Of a stretch of 64,000 nt of DNA, positions 63,630-64,000 are shown one piece after another. The notes below the pieces were generated by a model, which was not told the DNA's origin, did no database searches, and saw only the letters and a program-made list of their open reading frames with translations. How positions within the stretch are numbered: the stretch's first letter is position 1; the number at the start of each line of letters is the position of its first letter. The DNA is taken from assembly GCA_964408455.1 (NCBI GenBank), contig CAYOZN010000008.1:120690-184689 (forward strand), given 5' to 3'. The position numbers were made by a program, and so were the translations under genes. Source of the stretch: CAYOZN01 sp964408455 (GTDB lineage: Bacteria > Planctomycetota > Phycisphaerae > UBA1845 > UTPLA1).

Positions 63630-64000
63630 TTAGAACTTCAGCCCCGGAAAGTGTGGAGACGTGGCGCCTTTCATACGAACCCCGGGTAAGTCCGGGTCGT
63701 GGCCGCGCTGCGCCTGCGCGATCGCCTGCGAGCCGAACAACTTCCGCCCTTTGATGTACGGCGAGCCGAAGAACTCGTCGTCCTCGTCGTACAGCGCCGC
63801 GTTCACGTCCACGTGCAGCCGCGCCCGGGCGCTGGGCGTCAGCCCGAACTCCTGCTCCAGCCGCGTGAGCATCAGCCCCATCTTGTTGTAGATGCCGATG
63901 TGCGGGAACTGCTGCAGCGATGTCACCCGACCAGATGCATCCTTCGTCGGATAGGCCATGCCGTTCTTCTGGATGAACTCGTCGGCCTCGCGCCAGAGCG
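63630..64000 (-). CDS. P27-family small terminase subunit (5' end outside the window)
   Basis: The frame is open to the window end; the upstream residues LWREADEFIQKNG precede MAYPTKDASGRVTSLQQF. The segment YNKMGLMLTRLEQEFGLTPSARARLHVDV is the typical phage P27-like small terminase pattern, with a short C-terminal tail. Its presence marks the region as phage-derived: small terminase subunits define DNA-packaging specificity. The N-terminus and neighbouring terminase large subunit lie outside. Confidence 0.85.
   Translation of the reverse strand, partial: LWREADEFIQKNGMAYPTKDASGRVTSLQQFPHIGIYNKMGLMLTRLEQEFGLTPSARARLHVDVNAALYDEDDEFFGSPYIKGRKLFGSQAIAQAQRGHDPDLPGVRMKGATSPHFPGLKF

Larger units (their letters stand above)
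42875..64000. mobile_element. Integrative element in tRNA-Val, right end outside the window
   Basis: A tyrosine recombinase, excisionase-like and regulator genes, a replication module (ParB-TopoVI-A fusion, ATPase, primase) and finally a P27-like small terminase follow the tRNA-Val 3' end. This is the order of a prophage or phage satellite. No second copy of the tRNA 3' end was seen up to base 64000, so the right boundary is beyond the window. Confidence 0.8.

Noticed and set aside
42938..64000. A second copy of the tRNA-Val 3' end (attR)
   Set aside because: I looked for the T-arm/acceptor sequence on both strands and found no second copy, so the element's right end is assumed to be outside.

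Overview
The window is high-GC chromosomal DNA from a bacterium that looks like a member of the Planctomycetota, possibly Phycisphaerae-like. This is an inference from gene content: dockerin-like domains on secreted proteins, Cys-rich secreted repeat modules, a DUF1580-type small DNA-binding protein, an ECF sigma factor of the class found next to Ser/Thr kinases, and a very large single flagellar locus. No rRNA gene is present to fix the taxonomy.

Region 1 (1-22.8 kb) is one long plus-strand flagellar locus: fliF (5' end outside the window), fliG, fliH, fliI, fliJ, a motE/flbB-like gene, fliK, flgD, flgE, flbD, fliL, fliN, fliO, fliP, fliQ, fliR, flhB, flhA, flhF, flhG, a small membrane protein, fliA and a small acidic protein. 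Many neighbours overlap by 1-26 bases. It encodes the MS-ring, part of the C-ring, the export ATPase, the export gate, hook assembly, placement GTPase/ATPase and sigma-28. fliM and motAB are not here. FliN carries a FliM-like N-terminal motif. The assembly has a 100-N gap inside fliQ whose two flanks are the same 55 bases, so the apparent break in fliQ is an assembly artefact.

Region 2 (23-42.6 kb) is mixed chromosomal backbone: a phosphoheptose-isomerase-like gene, a methyltransferase-like membrane protein, two probable lipoproteins, a dockerin plus sulfatase-modifying-factor-like protein, a tandem repeat array, tRNA-Thr(CGT), a 1609-residue Cys-rich secreted protein, mfd, a 1097-residue secreted metallopeptidase with a dockerin, and a tandem ACT protein. 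Palindromic repeats of one family (arms around CACTGCT/AGCAGTG) occur between flhB and flhA, in the array before tRNA-Thr, and inside the mfd coding sequence. There, with a second type of repeat, they form two in-frame insertions.

Region 3 (42.9 kb to the end) is an integrative element sitting in the 3' end of tRNA-Val(TAC). It starts with a tyrosine recombinase whose reading frame runs into the tRNA, followed by a short regulator, an excisionase-like protein, a ParB-TopoVI-A/Toprim-like fusion, a replication ATPase and an archaeo-eukaryotic-type primase, all on the minus strand. It ends at the window edge in a P27-like small terminase, so it is phage-derived or a phage satellite. Between these lie cargo genes: a PD-(D/E)XK-like nuclease, a four-gene operon (lipoprotein, papain-like peptidase, membrane-anchored GTPase, bitopic membrane protein), a PLD-type nuclease fragment with a zinc-binding tail, an ECF sigma factor plus Ser/Thr kinase plus collagen-like protein, and a two-gene module with a second PD-(D/E)XK-like nuclease. 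The four-gene operon is the best candidate for an undescribed system. The second attachment site is outside the window.
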